Below, piece after piece: positions 44,067 to 52,912 of a stretch of DNA of 64,000 nt; positions within the stretch are counted from its first letter, which is position 1, and each line of letters begins with the position of its first letter. The translations under genes were made by a program, and so were the position numbers. The stretch spans positions 372,001 through 436,000 of the forward strand of contig NZ_VCGW01000002.1 in assembly GCF_007671675.1 (NCBI RefSeq), read 5' to 3'. The stretch is from Marinobacter maritimus (GTDB lineage: Bacteria > Pseudomonadota > Gammaproteobacteria > Pseudomonadales > Oleiphilaceae). Under the pieces are notes generated by a model that worked only from the letters and a program-made list of their open reading frames with translations, was not told where the DNA came from and ran no database searches.

Positions 44067-44112
44067 AGCATTAGAAGTCGCAAATATTAACAGTTCACCA
44101 AGAGTGTAATCG

Positions 44113-45060
44113 ATGTTCAGAACGAAGATGGCGAAGATTCTGTTGTGGCTTTTTTTCAGTCTGCCGATGGTGGTTTGCGCCCACTCCAAAGAGTCCGGTA
44201 AAGTTGACGTCGATATTCAAGGCCCGAACCTGGCATCCGTGAATGCGGCTGTGGCCCTGGCAGGTAGCAATGATCTGATGTTTGGTAAAAACGCGGACCG
44301 GCCTGTCCCCATTGCCTCTATTACCAAGGTGATGACAGCACTGGTGGTCCTGGAGTCTGGCGCGCCGCTGGATGAATGGCTGGTTTTCCTGAAACGCCAT
44401 ACGTCCGCGGCGGCCAACGCCTACAGCCGTATCCGGATAGGCTCGCAGATGCGTCGTGCAGATGTGTTACGCATTGCTCTCATGTCATCAGAAAACTTTG
44501 CGGCCTACACGCTTGCCCGAAGTCACCCGGATGGCTTTGACGGGTTTGTGGCGGCCATGAACGCCAAGGCCAAAGCGCTTGGCATGACGGGCACCCGGTT
44601 TGTGGATCCGACGGGACTTTCGGCAGCGAATCTCTCAACCGCCGGGGATCTGGTAAAGCTTGTCAATGCGGCTGCCGAGTATCCTGAGATCAGGGAGTAC
44701 TCCACAACCAATTATTTCCGTGGCCAGTTCCGTAAGCCCCGGTACAGTTTGTCGTTTGGCAATACCAACGCTCTGGTGCATCGTGACAGCTGGGGTGTAG
44801 GCTTGAGCAAAACCGGCTATCTGTCGGAGGCTGGTCGCTGCCTGGTGATGGTCTCCAATATGAACGGCAAACAGGTGGTTACGGTTCTGCTGGACTCACT
44901 GGGAACCCGGTCACCCATGGGAGACGCCGGGCGTATCAAACGCTGGCTGGATACCGGCGCACGTGGAAAAGTGGCGAACGTCGCGCGGAAATATGCACTG
45001 GAAAAGAACGCTGCCTATAACTCCGTCGTGGGCCACAGCACGACGACTGCACTGAAATAA
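44113..45060 (+). CDS. pbpG: D-alanyl-D-alanine endopeptidase (PBP7/8-like, PbpG)
   Basis: A 315-residue periplasmic serine peptidase of the S11 family that cuts D-Ala-mDAP cross-links in peptidoglycan. A signal peptide covers about 1-23. The three active-site motifs are intact: SITK (Ser69-Lys72), SEN (126-128) and KTG (233-235). It lacks the C-terminal amphipathic anchor of PBP5/6, which fits the endopeptidase PBP7 group. It lies 46 bases after ilvD and may share its transcript. Confidence 0.88.
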   Translation: MFRTKMAKILLWLFFSLPMVVCAHSKESGKVDVDIQGPNLASVNAAVALAGSNDLMFGKNADRPVPIASITKVMTALVVLESGAPLDEWLVFLKRHTSAAANAYSRIRIGSQMRRADVLRIALMSSENFAAYTLARSHPDGFDGFVAAMNAKAKALGMTGTRFVDPTGLSAANLSTAGDLVKLVNAAAEYPEIREYSTTNYFRGQFRKPRYSLSFGNTNALVHRDSWGVGLSKTGYLSEAGRCLVMVSNMNGKQVVTVLLDSLGTRSPMGDAGRIKRWLDTGARGKVANVARKYALEKNAAYNSVVGHSTTTALK

Positions 45061-45115
45061 GCCTTAATAAAACCCGTGCGGAAGCACGCGACACCTTGAG
45101 CAGGGTAGAGACTCC

Positions 45116-45595
45116 ATGATCCGGATTTTTACGACGGGCGGCACCATCGACAAGGTGTACTTTGACGCCAACAGCGAGTTTGAAATCGGTGAGTCTCTGG
45201 TGCCGGAACTGTTGGCAGAATCCAATATCCACGAGGGTTATATTCTTCAGGGGCTGTTGCGTAAGGACAGTCTGGAAATGACCGATGGGGATCGTACGCA
45301 GGTTCTTGAGGCTGTCTCAGGCTGCGACAGCGACCGCATTCTGATTACGCATGGTACTGACACCATGGCTGAAACTGCCCAGGCACTGTCGTCGCTGAAT
45401 GACAAAACCATTGTTCTCACCGGGGCCATGCAGCCTGCCCGCATGCGCCGCAGTGATGCGGTTTTCAATATTGGCTTTGCCTGGGCAGCCGTGCAACTTT
45501 TGCCGCCTGGAGTCTATGTTGCCATGAACGGAGAAGTGTTCGAGGCAGGAACCGTAAGGAAAAACCTGAGAGCCCAGCGCTTCGAGCGCACCTGA
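45116..45595 (+). CDS. Single-domain asparaginase-like protein
   Basis: A 159-residue protein that corresponds only to the N-terminal domain of L-asparaginases. It keeps FTTGGTIDK at 5-13 (nucleophile Thr), ITHGTDTMAETA near 76-87 and LTGAMQP near 100-106, so all residues of the Thr-Thr-Lys/Asp set in this domain seem present. The C-terminal dimer domain is missing and the ORF ends cleanly. This short form occurs as a stand-alone family in other gammaproteobacteria, so it is probably not a broken gene. Activity and substrate are unproven. Confidence 0.75.
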   Translation: MIRIFTTGGTIDKVYFDANSEFEIGESLVPELLAESNIHEGYILQGLLRKDSLEMTDGDRTQVLEAVSGCDSDRILITHGTDTMAETAQALSSLNDKTIVLTGAMQPARMRRSDAVFNIGFAWAAVQLLPPGVYVAMNGEVFEAGTVRKNLRAQRFERT

Positions 45596-45597
45596 AC

Positions 45598-46290
45598 TTA
45601 GCAGGCCGAGGCGACTTCCTGTTCTGTCAGCTCCCGATAATCGCCGGGGTCCAGCGCCGGGTCCAGTGTAATGCTTCCGATACTTTGTCTGTGCAGAGCT
45701 TCTACATGACTGCCCACCGCGGCCAGCATGCGCTTGACCTGATGATAGCGCCCTTCTGAAATCGTTAACTCAATCAGCTTTTGCTCCAGAATCTTTACCT
45801 GTGCAGGCTTTGTCGGCTTTGCATCGTTATGGAGCATAACGCCCGTTTTCAACTCTTTAATGGCCGACTCTGAAAGGGGCGTGCTCAGGCTCACCCGGTA
45901 GGTTTTCGGGCAGTCTACTCTCGGCGAGGTGATCCTGTGGGACCATTGGCCGTCGCTTGTCAGCAGCAGCAAACCGGTGGTATCGGCGTCCAACCGGCCG
46001 GCAATGTGAAGCTTGCTGGTCAGCTCTGCTGGCAGAAGGTCCAGCGCTGTGGGGTGGTCGCTGTCGCGCGTCGCACTGATGACTCCTGCGGGCTTGTTGA
46101 GCATCAGATAACGCTCACCCGGCAGAGTTAGCCGCACACCTTCCAGCATGACCTGAGCTCCGGTTGGCAAATGTTTACCGGTACCCTTCCAGACCTCACC
46201 GTCTACCTCGACGTTACCAGCATGTATGGCGCGCCTGGCTTCTTTGCGTGAAAGTGTTGAGCTTGTGGCAATAAACTGATCAAGACGCAT
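45598..46290 (-). CDS. RsuA-family 16S rRNA pseudouridine synthase
   Basis: A 230-residue pseudouridine synthase. An N-terminal S4 RNA-binding domain (RLDQFIATSSTLSRKEARRAI) is followed by the catalytic domain with GRLDADTTGLLLLT, in which the Asp is the nucleophile, and the KTYRVSL and EGRYHQVKRM motifs. It resembles RsuA, which modifies U516 of 16S rRNA. I use ATG 46290 because GAGGAG lies 9 bases before it. It abuts the next gene (46295) on the same strand. Confidence 0.9.
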   Translation of the reverse strand: MRLDQFIATSSTLSRKEARRAIHAGNVEVDGEVWKGTGKHLPTGAQVMLEGVRLTLPGERYLMLNKPAGVISATRDSDHPTALDLLPAELTSKLHIAGRLDADTTGLLLLTSDGQWSHRITSPRVDCPKTYRVSLSTPLSESAIKELKTGVMLHNDAKPTKPAQVKILEQKLIELTISEGRYHQVKRMLAAVGSHVEALHRQSIGSITLDPALDPGDYRELTEQEVASAC

Positions 46291-46294
46291 GGTT

Positions 46295-47323
46295 TTAGCA
46301 CTCCTCGCCGGGGGCCGGCGTCGCAAAACTGGCAAGGCACAGCACTGGAATGGCTCCGGTCGTGCGGGCCCAGAGTAACGGTAGTGCCCCGCTATTCATG
46401 GCTCGCCTTGGCGCTCGTTCACCATTAGCCGGTGTAAGGCTACCATCCTGTTCATAGGCCAGTACAAAAGAAAACGGATGAGCTCCCGGGATGCCCAGGC
46501 GAACATCGGTTGCGGTGATTTCGCCATTGGTTGCTCTGTAGTCGAGAAAGCCCCGGGTAAACCATTCCAGCCGGCGGGCTTCCGGCAGCTGTGCTACGGA
46601 GTTTGCGAGCGTCGGTTGGCGGCGGAAGTACTCGAGCGTTAAGGGAGCGTCATCATCCAGAAAGCCGGTAACAATTTCAACTCGCTGCTGGTCAGTGATC
46701 GCAGTGGCGCGCCAGAGTACCGTGTTGAATGGCATAGGTTGTACCAGCAGCCGGGCGTCAGAGAGGCCGGCTTTTGCGAGTGCAGGTTGCACGCGCTCGG
46801 TAATAACCTGCTGAGCAACAAAAGACCAGCAGAGGTACGCAGTGGACAGAAGCAGACCAGCCGTTATGGCACGCAATGCGGGAGGGCGAATCAGGAAGGC
46901 CGCGCAGCCTGCGAGCAGGGGAAGAGTATACAGCGGATCAATGATGAAGATGCTGCTAATCGCAAGAGGCCTGCCAACCGGCCAGAACAGTTGGGTGCCA
47001 TAGGTGGTAAAGGTATCCAGAAGGGGGTGGGTCATCAGCACCAGGGCGGTCAGCAGCAGCCAGCGCGGGAATCCCGGTTCCGGCTTCCAGCGCCAGAGCA
47101 AGGCCGCAAGTAACAGCGACAGGGGTGCAAGGACGAACAGCGAATGGCTGAAGCCGCGGTGTTGGGTGAAATTCGCAACCGCCGTTCCGTAATCAATCAG
47201 CACATCGAGATCGGGAAGCGTGGCCAGCAGTGCGCCGGTCAGAAGAGCCGGCCGCCCGAGAGCCTTGCCTGCCACAAGGCCTGCTATTGAGGCGCCAAGA
47301 GCTGCCTGAGTGATTGAGTCCAT
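46295..47323 (-). CDS. YdjM-like membrane-bound metal-dependent hydrolase (DUF457)
   Basis: A 342-residue inner-membrane protein. MDSITQAALGA at the start, PDLDVLIDY near 37, HRGFSHSLF near 55-63 and THPLLDTFTTYG near 98-109 are the His/Asp motifs of the YdjM/LexA-binding hydrolase family, with five or six hydrophobic segments in the first 190 residues. The C-terminal 150 residues face a soluble compartment. E. coli YdjM is an SOS gene of unknown activity. It is immediately upstream of the pseudouridine synthase gene. Confidence 0.82.
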   Translation of the reverse strand: MDSITQAALGASIAGLVAGKALGRPALLTGALLATLPDLDVLIDYGTAVANFTQHRGFSHSLFVLAPLSLLLAALLWRWKPEPGFPRWLLLTALVLMTHPLLDTFTTYGTQLFWPVGRPLAISSIFIIDPLYTLPLLAGCAAFLIRPPALRAITAGLLLSTAYLCWSFVAQQVITERVQPALAKAGLSDARLLVQPMPFNTVLWRATAITDQQRVEIVTGFLDDDAPLTLEYFRRQPTLANSVAQLPEARRLEWFTRGFLDYRATNGEITATDVRLGIPGAHPFSFVLAYEQDGSLTPANGERAPRRAMNSGALPLLWARTTGAIPVLCLASFATPAPGEEC

Positions 47324-47416
47324 GAATTCCGTAAAAGTAGAAAGTGATGGTAAGTATTATGCGCGGAATGGGGATTCAGATCACGGGGAGAAAGAATTGC
47401 CAATAAAACAGGTGTT

Positions 47417-47466
47417 AAAAAAACCGACACCCCGGGCTTGTTGAAAGCGCGGGGTGTCGGTTTTGT
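47417..47466 (-). terminator. Terminator of the PEP-CTERM gene
   Basis: A perfect 15-bp inverted repeat (47420-47434 with 47450-47464) with A-runs and T-runs on the outside. On the minus strand it is followed by a run of T and ends the PEP-CTERM gene; it could also work from the other side. Confidence 0.9.
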
Positions 47467-47514
47467 ACTATGTGCACTACAGGATTATGGCGTTCCTGTT
47501 GGTGTCTCAGTCAA

Positions 47515-48231
47515 TCACGCGGCTTTGCGGCGACGTGCCATGCCAAGGCCAGCCAGGCCCAAGCCGAGCAGGGCCAGGGTGCCGGGCTCTGGGACTGCCG
47601 TTGCGTTCAGTTTTGCGAATAGCTCGTACTGACGAATAGTGTCTTCGGGAGTGCTGGCATCAGCATTGAAGCCAAGCAGTTCCAATGTGTACTCAAATCC
47701 GCCAAGAACGAAGCTAGAGCTTGTAACCGTAGCGCCAGTTTGCGAGATCACGTCATTAACCGGGCCGTCGTTTTCATTCCAGCACCAGAACAGGAAGCAA
47801 GATTGGTATACACCGTTGTCAACAGTTTCGGTGTGTGAAAATACAAACTCACCATTCGATGTGCTGGTTTCACCAAAGCCTGAAAAGCCAAGTGTTACGG
47901 CGAGATCAGTGGATGTCAGTGTTGGTCCGGTGACTTGTTCGTTTATGTGGGTCAGTGAGCCGAGGCTGAAAACAGAATCATCAATAATCTGCATTGGCAG
48001 AGGGGATGCGCCTGTAAAGCTGTAGCTGCTTTGCGGCTTTGGATTCCAGCGACTACCGGTGTCGCCCCAGCTGATTGTGCTGGTGTTGTTCCCATCGGCC
48101 AAACTGCCGTTGCTCTTCAGAGCGTTTTCAAAAACGCCGTCAATGGATGTCACATCAACCGGAAATGCCGCAACACTCATGGCCGCTGTCAGCAGCAGTG
48201 CACCAAGGGATCCTTTCGCCAACATCTTCAT
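47515..48231 (-). CDS. PEP-CTERM sorting domain protein of unknown function
   Basis: A 238-residue secreted protein. A signal peptide spans about 1-25 (ending SVAAFP). The C-terminus is VPEPGTLALLGLGLAGLGMARRRKAA, a classic PEP-CTERM tag: the PEP motif, a hydrophobic helix and an arginine-rich tail, which exosortase recognises. The central 180 residues are rich in Ser, Thr, Gly and Asn without a domain I recognise; a CFLFWCW pair of cysteines stands out. GGAG lies about 8 bases before ATG 48231. No exosortase gene is in the window, so processing depends on a distant locus. Confidence 0.85.
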   Translation of the reverse strand: MKMLAKGSLGALLLTAAMSVAAFPVDVTSIDGVFENALKSNGSLADGNNTSTISWGDTGSRWNPKPQSSYSFTGASPLPMQIIDDSVFSLGSLTHINEQVTGPTLTSTDLAVTLGFSGFGETSTSNGEFVFSHTETVDNGVYQSCFLFWCWNENDGPVNDVISQTGATVTSSSFVLGGFEYTLELLGFNADASTPEDTIRQYELFAKLNATAVPEPGTLALLGLGLAGLGMARRRKAA

Positions 48232-48389
48232 GGCCTTACTCCTAGCTTTAAATGATGAAATGACACAATTCATTTTGTGTCGCAACTCGCTACTTCTAAG
48301 CTAGTTTCGTGCCAACTAATAATATCTATTAATAACAATTACTTGCTGTCTTTGCTTGGTTTCTGTGTAAAGAAAACTGACAGGTCTGG

Positions 48390-49646
48390 TTAGTTGTTTA
48401 CTCCAAGGTCATCAAGCAACTCTTGTCCCGGGAAGCCATCAGCGATCATCCCGTTATCATGCTGATACTTGCGGATAGCTGAGCGGGTTGCGGGTCCGGT
48501 AATTCCATCCGGTTTGCCGGCATCGTATCCGCGTTCATTGAGAGCAGCCTGAAGTTCAAGCACTGTGTCTCGTGAGAGTGCGGGTGTATCTACTGGGGGT
48601 GGATTCTGGAGCAGCCCGGCGCCGGCAATGCGGTCTGCGAGGTGGCCCACTGCAATGGCGTAAAACTCCGAACGGTTCCAGCCCATGATCACCTTGAAGT
48701 TGTGATACGCGAGAAAGGCAGGCCCTTGATGGCCGGCAGGAACAATCAGCGCAGCGGTAATATCTTCCCGAGCAAGGGCTTTGCCGAATGCATCAGTAAT
48801 GCCCAGTTCCCGCCACTTGCTCAACTCAAGGCGGCGACCGTCGGCAAGAGAGTAGTCAAAGCTCTCTGGCAGCAGCACCTCTCGGCCCCAGCGATAATCT
48901 CCATCCCAGTTCATGGACTCGAGAAAACGCCCGGCGGACATCATGGCGTCTGGCAGGCTGTTCCAGAGATCACGGCGCCCGTCGCCATCGGCGTCGACGG
49001 CATGTTTCAGAAACACGGTGGGCATGAACTGTACGTGGCCCATGGCGCCAGCCCAGGATCCTTCCATCTGTTCTGCCGGTATGGCGCCTTCATCAATAAT
49101 CCGCAGTGCGGCAATCAGCTGTTCGGTAAAGAACTTGCTGCGGCGGGCGTCACAGGCCAGTGTTGTCAGCGAATCCGGCACGGACATTTTGCCGAAATAG
49201 CTGCCAAAGTTGGTTTCCAGCCCCCAGAAGGCAACAAGATAGGCTGCGGGAACGCCCGTTGCCTCGGTAACCCGTTCCAGCAGAGCGCTGTGCTCTTTTA
49301 TCAGCTCACGGCCCTTGTTCACCCTGTCATCGTTAACCCGACGGTTCAGGTAGTCTGCAAACGTGGTGGTGAACTCGGGCTGTCTGCGGTCCAGCTCGAT
49401 TACCCGGTCTACGTGCTCGACCCTGGTCATGACCTCCTGAGCCGTTTTCGCACTGACTCCGGCCGCAATGGCTTTTTCCTGCAATTGCAGCTTGCACTCT
49501 TCGAAGCCATCGGATGCTTCCAGAACGGCCTCACTGTCTGCCACTTTAGCCATTGCAGGCAGGGTGGCGATAGCCAGAATGGCGGATACAGAAAGACGGC
49601 ACGCCATATGCCGGTTGGGCAGAATCCTTGCAAGCTTGGTCAGCAC
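48390..49646 (-). CDS. MltB-type lytic murein transglycosylase with peptidoglycan-binding domain
   Basis: A 418-residue periplasmic enzyme that cleaves the glycan strand with formation of 1,6-anhydro-muramic acid. A signal peptide covers about 1-33. The catalytic Glu is Glu144 in WGLETNFGSY, and AMGHVQFMPTVF near 205 and DLWNSLPDAMMSA near 230 confirm the MltB (SLT family 3) fold. A PG-binding_1 domain occupies the last 60 residues (LQAALNERGYDAGKPDGITG). The start is GTG 49646, after GAGG. No lipobox is seen, so it is probably soluble. Confidence 0.88.
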   Translation of the reverse strand: MLTKLARILPNRHMACRLSVSAILAIATLPAMAKVADSEAVLEASDGFEECKLQLQEKAIAAGVSAKTAQEVMTRVEHVDRVIELDRRQPEFTTTFADYLNRRVNDDRVNKGRELIKEHSALLERVTEATGVPAAYLVAFWGLETNFGSYFGKMSVPDSLTTLACDARRSKFFTEQLIAALRIIDEGAIPAEQMEGSWAGAMGHVQFMPTVFLKHAVDADGDGRRDLWNSLPDAMMSAGRFLESMNWDGDYRWGREVLLPESFDYSLADGRRLELSKWRELGITDAFGKALAREDITAALIVPAGHQGPAFLAYHNFKVIMGWNRSEFYAIAVGHLADRIAGAGLLQNPPPVDTPALSRDTVLELQAALNERGYDAGKPDGITGPATRSAIRKYQHDNGMIADGFPGQELLDDLGVNN

Positions 49647-49893
49647 GTGAAACCTCGATCAGGGTAAACGGTGTGGATGATGCTTGATCCCATGGTAGCG
49701 TGTTTTGGGGTCAGGGAAATACTTAACGAGGCCACCGGGAGTGACAGTTCTTTAACCTGGTGCATGCGGGGCCTTGTGAAAGGGTGTCGCTATCTGCGTT
49801 TACGTTTGAAGTTTGTGGTTTTTTGTAGCTTGCAGGTTTTCCCGGCGGGCCTTTGTTCTATAGTTGAGCGAAACCTTTACAAGAGTTCGGAAC

Positions 49894-50769
49894 ATGGCAA
49901 CGCTGAAAGCGCTGGTGGTTGATGACGCCAGTTTTGTAAGAGATCTGGTTAAGCGGACGATACGCCAGCGCTTTCCGGTGATAGAAACCACCGATGCGCA
50001 GAATGGCCGGAGGGCGCAGTCGCTTATGTCCCGGGCGAGCTTTGATCTGATTCTGTGTGACTGGGAGATGCCGGAGATGTCTGGCCTCGAGCTGTTGCAA
50101 TGGATGCGTCAGCAGCCCCAGTACGAGAAAGTGCCTTTTATCATGATTACCAGTCGAGGCGACAAAGATCATGTGATCGAGGCTGTGAAAGAGGGTGTGT
50201 CTGAGTATCTGGGCAAGCCTTTCAGTCCGGAAGGCCTGAGCAAGAAAATCATCAAGGTGATGGGGGGGACCCTCAAAACTGCCATGGACCAAAACGGCAA
50301 ATCCATGGCTGGGCCGACCGATGCTCTCAAAGAGTCGGCGGCTTTGCTAACGCAAAAACGTGAGCCCTTGCCGACCGCTGCGACTCAACCTGCGCCTGGA
50401 GCCTCTGCCCAACCATCTGCGGAAGGCTCAAAACCGGCAGTTTCAAAAGGCAGTATGAGCCTGGCCTCGATTCGTTTTGCCGAAAGTACGCTGAGATCAG
50501 CGGTCAAGGATATCAACCTGACGGAAGTACGAGTGATTGCGAAGCGGGAGCAGGCGTTTCCGGGCATCCTGGATCAGGCGGTGGTTGATATAGAGATCGG
50601 CGATGGGCAGATGGCAAGGCTGAACGGCTATGTGCACCAGTTGCAGGCCGTGGACAAACGTCAGGACACAGACTTCGTCAGCGTAACCATCCGCTTTGTG
50701 GACGAGGATCCGAAAAAGCTTGAGGATCTGTCCCGGTTTGTTGCGCGTTTCAGAGCTGGTAAGCGTTAA
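49894..50769 (+). CDS. Response regulator with CheY-like receiver and PilZ-like C-terminal domain
   Basis: A 291-residue protein. The receiver (about 1-125) has phospho-acceptor Asp56 in LCDWEMP, the acidic pair DD at 10-11 and Lys in GKPFSPEG. A linker of about 60 residues rich in Pro, Ala and Gln follows. The last 100 residues (SIRFAESTLR, then FVSVTIRFVDEDPKKLEDLSRFVARF) resemble a PilZ domain that has lost clear RxxxR c-di-GMP contacts. In pseudomonads a similar regulator lies beside phoR. It is convergent with phoR. Its partner kinase and output are unknown. Confidence 0.75.
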   Translation: MATLKALVVDDASFVRDLVKRTIRQRFPVIETTDAQNGRRAQSLMSRASFDLILCDWEMPEMSGLELLQWMRQQPQYEKVPFIMITSRGDKDHVIEAVKEGVSEYLGKPFSPEGLSKKIIKVMGGTLKTAMDQNGKSMAGPTDALKESAALLTQKREPLPTAATQPAPGASAQPSAEGSKPAVSKGSMSLASIRFAESTLRSAVKDINLTEVRVIAKREQAFPGILDQAVVDIEIGDGQMARLNGYVHQLQAVDKRQDTDFVSVTIRFVDEDPKKLEDLSRFVARFRAGKR

Positions 50770-52097
50770 GCATCACCCACACCCATCGTATGACTTTGAG
50801 GATTCTCAAGCACTCGTTCCGGGGGGAAGTGACAGACAAATTCGCTGCCTTCACCGAGGCGGCTGTGTATTTCCAGACTGCCATCATGATTGATCAGCAC
50901 GTGCTTGACGATGGCCAGCCCCAGACCGGTTCCCCCGGTGTCTTTATGCCGGCTGGGATCGGCACGGTAAAAGCGTTCCGTGAGCCGGGGGATATGAACC
51001 TGATCGATACCGGCGCCTGTATCTTTTACCGAGAGGTGTCCCCCCTCAGTGTTGGCGAACCAGGCGACGGTAATCCGGCCGCCGGCAGGCGTGTATTTTA
51101 CCGCGTTAAATATCAGGTTGGAGAATGCACTACGTAGCTGGTTTTCATCGCCTTTAAGCAAATGTGGGTCAATTGCCTCGAAAATGATCTCGTGCTGCTT
51201 TTCACCGCTGAGTGTTCGCGCGTCCTGGCAGATCTGTCGAACCAATCGATCAACATCCGTTGGAGTATCACTCACAGTCTGTTCGCCGGTTTCGATCCGG
51301 GATAGCAGAATGAGATCGGTAACCAGCGTCTCCATGCGAAAAGACTGGGTAGCCATCGTATTGATGGCTCGTCGCCATTTGGATGGCAATTCATCAGCGT
51401 TGTCCGCAAGGGTTTCCAGGTAGCCACTGATCACAGTAAGCGGAGTCCGCATTTCGTGGGAAACGTTACTCACAAAATCCCGGCGCATCTGCTCCAGTTG
51501 ATGCAGTCGCGTGACATCTTTGGCTACGATGAGACGGTCTTCCTCTCCGAACAGGCTGATCTGGATTTGTAGATGAATATGGGGTCTGGCGGGTGAATGC
51601 AGCTCCAGCGGCTCACGGTAATCTTTGGCGTCGAAGTAGGATTTGAAGGCCGGTGTGCGGATGAGGTTATAGATGTACTGGCCCTGATCCGTGTTACGAC
51701 GGAACCCCAGCAGGTGTTCTGCCGAACCGTTCCACCACTCCATGGCACCACGGGCGTTGGTCATGATGACGGCATCACGCATGGCGTTGGTGGATTCCTG
51801 TATGCGGTCGATCCTGGCCCGTAGCTGGTCACGGGTTAAAAGATAGTTCTGGTTGAGCTTGTGCAGCTTGTCGAACAGATCGCCCCAAATGCCCAGACTC
51901 TGGGGGGCTTCATCGTTGGCATCCGGGTCTGCCAGCCATTGCGCCAGTCGACGGGTCTGGTTGAGAGTCCACAGCAGATAGAACCCTAGCCCGGCGGTCA
52001 GTCCGTAAACAGGATATCCCAAATAGAGGCCGGCAAGAGTGGTGCCTGTGAGGCCGGCAAGTGTGTAGCGCAGGTGTCGCGACCAGTTTTGCTGCAT
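50766..52097 (-). CDS. phoR: Phosphate regulon sensor histidine kinase PhoR
   Basis: A 443-residue membrane kinase. Two N-terminal membrane segments (about 12-45) with almost no periplasmic loop, a DUF3329-like linker, a PAS domain near 100-190, the phospho-acceptor His214 in VSHEMRTPL, and an HATPase domain with NLIFNAVKYTP, DTGAGI and GTGLGLAIVKH. PhoR phosphorylates PhoB when phosphate is scarce, under Pst/PhoU control. It begins 42 bases after phoB on the same strand, so the two are an operon. Confidence 0.95.
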   Translation of the reverse strand: MQQNWSRHLRYTLAGLTGTTLAGLYLGYPVYGLTAGLGFYLLWTLNQTRRLAQWLADPDANDEAPQSLGIWGDLFDKLHKLNQNYLLTRDQLRARIDRIQESTNAMRDAVIMTNARGAMEWWNGSAEHLLGFRRNTDQGQYIYNLIRTPAFKSYFDAKDYREPLELHSPARPHIHLQIQISLFGEEDRLIVAKDVTRLHQLEQMRRDFVSNVSHEMRTPLTVISGYLETLADNADELPSKWRRAINTMATQSFRMETLVTDLILLSRIETGEQTVSDTPTDVDRLVRQICQDARTLSGEKQHEIIFEAIDPHLLKGDENQLRSAFSNLIFNAVKYTPAGGRITVAWFANTEGGHLSVKDTGAGIDQVHIPRLTERFYRADPSRHKDTGGTGLGLAIVKHVLINHDGSLEIHSRLGEGSEFVCHFPPERVLENPQSHTMGVGDA

Positions 52098-52139
52098 TAA
52101 AACCTGCCTTGAAATATCTTCGTGGGTTGCAGCAGCCTG

Positions 52140-52832
52140 TCAGGCTGGCTGGGTGGAAAACCGGTAGCCGGCGCCTCTCACGGTCTGAATCAGATAGTCG
52201 TGGCGTTCTCCGAGAGCTTTGCGCAGGCGCCGGATGTGTACATCAACGGTTCGCTCTTCGACGTAAACGTTGCCGCCCCACACCTGATCCAGGAGCTGTG
52301 AGCGGGTATACACTCGTTCCTGATGCGTCATGAAGAATTGCAGCAAGCGATACTCGGTAGGCCCTACGTTCAGAAAGCTGTCGTTGGCGGCGACACGATG
52401 GCTTGAGGGGTCCAGTGTCAGCCCGTCGACTTCTATGGGTGCATCGATACCGGGAGGCGTTGCCCGGCGAAGCACGGCTTTCAGTCGTGCGACAAGTTCC
52501 CGGGGGCTGAATGGCTTGGTGATGTAATCATCAGCGCCAACTTCCAGACCGCGGATCTTGTTGTCCTCCTCGACTTTGGCGGTGAGCATGATAATGGGGA
52601 TGTCTGCGGTAGTTTCTTCTTTTTTCAGGCGCCTGGCGAGCTCGATGCCGCTGGTGCCGGGGAGCATCCAGTCAAGCAAAATGATATCCGGTTGCCTGTC
52701 TATAATCAGGGCGTGGGCCTCACGGGCGTCTGCAGCTTCCAGGCACTCGTAATCGGCCATCTCCAGGGCGACTGCAATCATTTCCCGGATGGCGGGTTCG
52801 TCGTCGACAATCAGGACGGTTTTTCCAGACAT
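52140..52832 (-). CDS. phoB: Phosphate regulon response regulator PhoB
   Basis: A 230-residue OmpR-type regulator. Phospho-acceptor is Asp54 in LLDWMLPG, acidic residues DDE at 10-12 and Lys in ITKPFSPREL. The winged-helix domain (about 130-227) carries the recognition helix EERTVDVHIRRLRKAL. It activates pst, phoD-like and other phosphate-scavenging genes. A Pho-box candidate at 52889-52906 indicates autoregulation. Confidence 0.96.
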   Translation of the reverse strand: MSGKTVLIVDDEPAIREMIAVALEMADYECLEAADAREAHALIIDRQPDIILLDWMLPGTSGIELARRLKKEETTADIPIIMLTAKVEEDNKIRGLEVGADDYITKPFSPRELVARLKAVLRRATPPGIDAPIEVDGLTLDPSSHRVAANDSFLNVGPTEYRLLQFFMTHQERVYTRSQLLDQVWGGNVYVEERTVDVHIRRLRKALGERHDYLIQTVRGAGYRFSTQPA

Positions 52833-52888
52833 AAGCTATAACCTGTATCAGACCTTGATTTGTTGCGGACTTATTACAACGCCCCAGT

Positions 52889-52906
52889 GTTACAACCATG
52901 TGACAG
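52889..52906 (-). promoter_or_regulatory. Pho box upstream of phoB
   Basis: On the minus strand CTGTCACATGGTTGTAAC has the two direct units CTGTCAC and TTGTAAC spaced 11 bases apart, matching 11 of 18 positions of the PhoB consensus. It lies about 60 bases before the phoB start, consistent with positive autoregulation. Confidence 0.6.
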
Positions 52907-52912
52907 GTGTTA

